9,796 nucleotides of DNA, taken from assembly GCA_938038035.1 (NCBI GenBank), contig CALHQV010000279.1, forward strand, positions 1 through 9,796, read 5' to 3'. Below, in pieces: positions 7,451 through 9,796 of the stretch. The DNA comes from an uncultured Gemella sp. (GTDB lineage: Bacteria > Bacillota > Bacilli > Staphylococcales > Gemellaceae). Position 1 is the first letter of the stretch. Each line of letters begins with the position of its first letter. The notes under the pieces are model-generated. The model saw only the letters and a list, made by a program, of their open reading frames with translations, ran no database searches and was not told where the DNA came from. A program made the position numbers and the translations under genes.

Positions 7451-7476
7451 TTACAAAATGTTCACTCTTTTGTAAT
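7450..7476. promoter_or_regulatory. Perfect 9-bp inverted repeat, candidate operator at the ytxK promoter
   Basis: ATTACAAAA (7450-7458) and TTTTGTAAT (7468-7476) are perfect inverted copies with a 9-bp spacer, about 18 bp centre to centre. The -35 box of the downstream promoter lies in the spacer, and the right arm lies between -35 and -10. This is where a dimeric repressor would block RNA polymerase. The repeat begins at the last base of the glycosyltransferase stop codon. As RNA it would form only a weak A/U stem with no following U-run, so a terminator is less likely. Confidence 0.5.
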
Positions 7477-7489
7477 ATTAGGTTATAAT
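7461..7489 (+). promoter_or_regulatory. Sigma-A promoter of the ytxK-like methyltransferase gene
   Basis: TTCACT (7461-7466, four of six matches to TTGACA), a 17-bp spacer and a perfect TATAAT (7484-7489). Transcription would start near 7496, giving a leader of about 40 bases before the ATG at 7535. This separates the methyltransferase from the upstream sugar cassette. Confidence 0.7.
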
Positions 7490-7534
7490 AGTAAGGTGTT
7501 AGAATTATAAATAGATATTGATATAGGAGGAACC

Positions 7535-8437
7535 ATGTCAGATTTAGAAAAATTATTTTTTAAGATAGATAAACAGGTAGAAGAGAACAAAGGTGAAGGG
7601 TTGTATTTTGACTCTTTAGTGAATTACTTGACTTTAGAGAATGATGATGAGTACTTTGATATTGTCGATAATTTCTCTAAAGAGGATATTAAAAAAGCTT
7701 ATCAGTTTTTATTATTAAAAGCTCTTAAAGAGTTAAATAATCCTAGTTATGATATTACACCAGAAGTTATAACAATGTATGTATCTCATATTTTAGAGTG
7801 TTTATACAATAATGAGAAAATTTCTGTAGCTGATTTTGCAAGTGGGAGTGGAAACTTCTTAATCAACCTATCAGCTTTATCAAAAGGGGAGTATGAATTA
7901 ACTTCTGTAGATGTTGATAATAACTATGCTAGATTACAACAAAATATTTTCAATTTATTAGAAACTAATGTTGAGATTATTAATCAAGATGCTCTTAAAC
8001 CTTTAAATATTAAGAAGCAAGATGTTATTATCAGTGATGTACCTTTTGGCTATTATGCAGATGAGGATAACAGTCTAAACTATAAACTTTGCAGTGCAGA
8101 AGGATATAGTCTAAATGCTTTACTATTCATCGAGCAAGCGGCTAATTACCTAAATGATAATGGTGTAGGGGTATTAGTAGTACCTAAGAAGGTTCTTGAA
8201 CTTGAAGACAATTTCAAGAAATTCTTAGAAGAAGATATTAATCTAAATGCGGTAATTACACTACCAGATGAGATGTTCAAAAATGCTTCTCAACAAAAAG
8301 CTATTATTTTAATAACTAAGAAAGAACAAACTAAATTACCTAATCAAGTATTCTTAGCACAAGTACCTAGTCACAAAAATAAAGAAGGATATGCTAATTT
8401 TATTGAAGAATTTAAAAATTGGTTATCAGAAAAATAG
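7535..8437 (+). CDS. ytxK: YtxK-like class I SAM-dependent methyltransferase
   Basis: The 300-residue protein has a helical N-terminal part (1-75) followed by a Rossmann methyltransferase fold related to type I restriction M subunits. Motif I is DFASGSGNFL (100-109) for SAM binding, the acidic ribose-binding residue is in SVDVDN (about D126), and NQDAL (150-154) follows. DVPFGYY (168-174) stands where adenine-N6 enzymes have (N/D)PP(Y/F). There is no target-recognition domain or restriction partner nearby, so it is unlikely to be part of a restriction system. B. subtilis YtxK, a poorly understood relative, has the same layout; the gene name is by resemblance from memory. The start is fixed by AGGAGG (7525-7530). 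It has its own promoter and a possible operator. The substrate is unknown. Confidence 0.75.
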   Translation: MSDLEKLFFKIDKQVEENKGEGLYFDSLVNYLTLENDDEYFDIVDNFSKEDIKKAYQFLLLKALKELNNPSYDITPEVITMYVSHILECLYNNEKISVADFASGSGNFLINLSALSKGEYELTSVDVDNNYARLQQNIFNLLETNVEIINQDALKPLNIKKQDVIISDVPFGYYADEDNSLNYKLCSAEGYSLNALLFIEQAANYLNDNGVGVLVVPKKVLELEDNFKKFLEEDINLNAVITLPDEMFKNASQQKAIILITKKEQTKLPNQVFLAQVPSHKNKEGYANFIEEFKNWLSEK

Positions 8438-8502
8438 CATCATTAATGTATAAATGAAAAGGTTATTTTCGTAGAAATATGTTAATAAATTGCTATTAAA
8501 GG

Positions 8503-8531
8503 TTGACAAGAACGTAAGAATATAATACAAT
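8503..8531 (+). promoter_or_regulatory. Strong sigma-A promoter of rpsU
   Basis: A perfect TTGACA (8503-8508), a 17-bp spacer and TACAAT (8526-8531, five of six). The start would fall near 8538, giving a leader of about 110 bases before rpsU. The bases from 8438 to 8502, after ytxK, show no clear terminator. Confidence 0.8.
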
Positions 8532-8540
8532 ATGTAAGTA

Positions 8541-8622
8541 GATTGCTCAAAAGCAGTCTTATTGATTGAATGTTTGTATTTATTTTATATCTTAAACATT
8601 TAATTAAGTATTAAATTAAGAT
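8541..8622 (+). promoter_or_regulatory. Structured 5' leader of rpsU with two hairpins
   Basis: The first hairpin pairs GATTGCT (8541-8547) with AGCAGTC (8552-8558) around a CAAA loop: 7 bp with one G-U pair, almost at the predicted transcription start. The second, A/T-rich hairpin pairs 8589-8595 with 8616-8622 and 8599-8604 with 8610-8615, with a 3-base bulge and a TAAGT loop, followed by TTT. The leader is long for a 57-residue protein gene. Control by S21 or by attenuation is possible, but I do not recognise a known leader family. The second stem may be chance in A/T-rich DNA. Confidence 0.35.
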
Positions 8623-8650
8623 TTTGTAGTATCGGAGGGAGGGAAATCCA

Positions 8651-8824
8651 ATGTCAAAAACTGTAGTTCGTAAAAATGAATCACTAGAAGATGCACTACG
8701 TCGTTTCAAACGTGCTGTTTCTAAAAACGGAACTATCCAAGAAGTTCGTAAACGTGAGTTTTATGAAAAACCAAGCGTTCGTCGTAAGAAAAAATCTGAA
8801 GCGGCTAGAAAACGTAAATATTAA
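8651..8824 (+). CDS. rpsU: 30S ribosomal protein S21 (bS21)
   Basis: This 57-residue protein is complete. It starts MSKTVVRKNESLEDALRRFK, includes the conserved block VRKREFYEKPSVRRKKK (about 32-48) and ends in the basic tail SEAARKRKY. S21 binds the 30S platform near the anti-Shine-Dalgarno region and helps initiation. The sequence is nearly the same as the Bacillales/staphylococcal form and is the best marker in the window for a Bacilli host. Its CGT-rich arginine codons fit high expression. A strong purine-rich binding site (GGAGGGAGGG, 8634-8643) precedes the ATG. It has its own promoter and terminator, so it appears monocistronic. Confidence 0.97.
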   Translation: MSKTVVRKNESLEDALRRFKRAVSKNGTIQEVRKREFYEKPSVRRKKKSEAARKRKY

Positions 8825-8855
8825 TAATTGGTAATTAACACGCAATTTATTAATA

Positions 8856-8885
8856 AAATCTAAAAATTTTCCCTCTTTTAGATTT
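8856..8885. repeat. 10-bp inverted repeat downstream of rpsU
   Basis: AAATCTAAAA (8856-8865) and TTTTAGATTT (8876-8885) are perfect inverted copies with a 10-base spacer. The stem is A/T-rich and has no clean T-run after it. It could be a first, weak hairpin ahead of the main terminator, protecting or pausing the rpsU transcript. Confidence 0.4.
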
Positions 8886-8899
8886 ATTTAGAAATAATG

Positions 8900-8925
8900 A
8901 CCTCATCGTAAGATGAGGTTTTTTT
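8900..8925 (+). terminator. Strong intrinsic terminator after rpsU
   Basis: ACCTCATC (8900-8907) pairs with GATGAGGT (8912-8919) around a GTAA tetraloop, and the stem runs into seven T's (8919-8925). This is a textbook Rho-independent terminator, 75 bases after the rpsU stop. Confidence 0.93.
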
Positions 8926-8954
8926 ATATCTATTATTAACGAATGGAGCATCTC

Positions 8955-8983
8955 TTGTTAAAAAAGAGAAATTGTGTTATTCT
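8955..8983 (+). promoter_or_regulatory. Possible promoter before the reading frame at 9014
   Basis: TTGTTA (8955-8960), a 17-bp spacer and TATTCT (8978-8983) form a moderate sigma-A pair just after the rpsU terminator. An AGGAGA ribosome binding site follows at 9003-9008. The spacing and setting suggest that a Bacilli gene begins here. Confidence 0.45.
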
Positions 8984-9013
8984 AATTTTAATTATAAACA
9001 TTAGGAGAATGGT

Positions 9014-9796
9014 ATGTTTGCAATAATTTGTTTAAATGTTATGTTATTAATCTCATGTTGGTATCTAATTGCGGAAAATCAAAAGAATAAATCTAAAATT
9101 AATGGTTTTTCAGCTGAAGATTTCCCTGAACTGCCAACAATTGATGAGCCAACCGCACGATTTTTTATGAGTACGGATATTTTTAAAGAAGCGGTTGATC
9201 AAATCAATACGGTAAGTATGGATACTTCGCGGCCAATTTTAACGGGTGTGTTTTTGCATACTTTCGAAAACTATATTTATATGGCCGCAACGGACGGTTA
9301 TCGATTGAGCGAGCGAAAGTTGTTTGAAACTGATCAAGAGTTTGAATCAATTGTTCCAAGCAGTGTTTTAGCAAAAGTTAAAAGTGTTATTCCAGAAAAA
9401 CTTGATGAAATTGAAATTCTTATCAACGATAACCAAATTCAATTTATGGTTGGCGATATCTTGGTAATTAGCAATCTAATTGATGGAAAATATGTTGAAT
9501 ATCGTCGCTTGATTCCTGAAAAAACTGAAACTACCGTAAAGATTAGCCGCACCGATTTTTACCAAATCGCAAAAGTTGCAAAAGTTTTTAGTGATAAATC
9601 TGGTGGAAGTGTTAAAATCACTGCAAACGAAGAAACTTCGAAATTATCAATGCATACAATTGCTAGCGAAATTGGTGAAAATACATCTGAGGCTGACGCG
9701 GAAATTCAAGGTGGTGGCGAAGTTACGCTGAACGTAAATTATATCGAAAATGCTTTAAAACCATTAAAATCTTCGAAAATTTATTTTGGATTTTCA
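9014..9796 (+). CDS. Partial, apparently chimeric frame: hydrophobic N-terminus joined to DnaN (beta clamp) domains 2-3
   Basis: The frame is open for 261 codons to the window end, with AGGAGA at 9003-9008 before the ATG. Residues 3-20 form one hydrophobic, membrane-type helix. From about residue 29 it is a sliding clamp, the ring that tethers DNA polymerase III: the domain 1-2 linker GFSAEDFPELP (31-41), the domain 2 signature AATDGYRLSE (91-100), VPSSVL (114-119), LIDGKYVEYRRLIP (155-168), and the start of domain 3 with VTLNVNYIENAL (237-248). Domain 1 (about 120 residues) is absent. All seven arginines of the clamp part use CGN and none AGA, unlike neighbouring genes apart from rpsU. TSRPILTGVF recalls Saccharibacteria-type clamps (from memory). 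It is best read as two unrelated pieces; a true fusion is unlikely. Confidence 0.7.
   Translation, partial: MFAIICLNVMLLISCWYLIAENQKNKSKINGFSAEDFPELPTIDEPTARFFMSTDIFKEAVDQINTVSMDTSRPILTGVFLHTFENYIYMAATDGYRLSERKLFETDQEFESIVPSSVLAKVKSVIPEKLDEIEILINDNQIQFMVGDILVISNLIDGKYVEYRRLIPEKTETTVKISRTDFYQIAKVAKVFSDKSGGSVKITANEETSKLSMHTIASEIGENTSEADAEIQGGGEVTLNVNYIENALKPLKSSKIYFGFS
9085..9120. other. Probable join between two genomes (assembly chimera) or recombination point
   Basis: Upstream of this stretch the sequence continues the style of the Bacilli region: TTA, ATA and AAT codons, a promoter, an RBS and a short membrane-type peptide. Downstream it is the middle of a dnaN gene with different codon choice (CGA, CGG, GCG, TCG, ACG). 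The clamp similarity begins abruptly at the linker between domains 1 and 2. The exact base cannot be fixed from this sequence alone. Confidence 0.55.

Noticed and set aside
7450..7476. Intrinsic terminator of the sugar cassette
   Set aside because: The stem has only one G-C pair in nine and no T-run follows the right arm. Overlap with a consensus promoter makes an operator more likely.
7535..8437. DNA methyltransferase of a restriction-modification or phage-defence system
   Set aside because: The fold is related, but there is no specificity subunit, nuclease or target-recognition domain around it. The length and layout fit the YtxK family.
8561..8605. Thirteen-codon leader peptide in the rpsU leader starting with TTG
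   Set aside because: It has no ribosome binding site, a rare start codon and no run of regulatory codons, so chance is the better explanation.
1..9796. CRISPR array, insertion sequence, or a selenoprotein with in-frame TGA
   Set aside because: I saw no regularly spaced repeats, no transposase, and no gene whose frame continues usefully through a TGA.

Overview
This A+T-rich window holds one long, co-oriented stretch of a low-GC Gram-positive (Bacilli) chromosome. All genes are on the + strand. They have strong AGGAGG-type ribosome binding sites and mostly AGA arginine codons. The S21 protein is close to the staphylococcal/Bacillales form. The best guess for the host is a Gemella-like or related Bacilli species; this is inference from recall and cannot be proven here. 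The last ~700 bp (from about 9090 to the end) look as if they come from a different organism.

Layout. (1) 1-4588: selenocysteine operon: a long imperfect hairpin in the leader, selB (elongation factor for Sec-tRNA), a cysteine-desulfurase-family PLP enzyme, and selA (Sec synthase). SelB and SelA form the core of UGA decoding as selenocysteine, and the desulfurase-like enzyme is a plausible selenium/sulfur donor. The selD (selenophosphate synthetase) and selC (tRNA-Sec) genes and any selenoprotein are not in the window. (2) 4655-5092: a small GNAT acetyltransferase, possibly co-transcribed with selA. (3) 5093-5312: a 220-bp non-coding gap ending in a likely promoter. (4) 5313-7450: a tight three-gene sugar cassette: an RmlC-like nucleotide-sugar 3,5-epimerase, an SDR-type reductase/epimerase whose start overlaps the epimerase stop, and a GT11-like (fucosyltransferase-type) glycosyltransferase. 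They probably make and transfer a deoxy-sugar for a surface glycan. (5) 7450-8437: a YtxK-type SAM-dependent methyltransferase behind a consensus promoter that carries a perfect 9-bp inverted repeat, a good operator candidate. (6) 8503-8925: monocistronic rpsU (S21, 57 aa) with a near-consensus promoter, a structured ~110-nt leader and a strong intrinsic terminator. (7) 8955-9796: a promoter, RBS and start codon for a short hydrophobic N-terminus that runs in frame into domains 2-3 of a DNA polymerase beta clamp (DnaN), cut by the window end.

The clamp fragment lacks domain 1 and uses only CGN arginine codons, unlike its A+T-rich neighbours. It recalls clamps of Saccharibacteria/TM7-type bacteria, which share the oral habitat with Gemella. 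The simplest reading is a chimeric assembly join near 9085-9120; a real fusion or transfer is the less likely alternative. I did not find a clearly new biological system. The points most worth following are the desulfurase placed inside the sel operon, its RNA hairpins, the operator-like repeat at the ytxK promoter, and the clamp junction.
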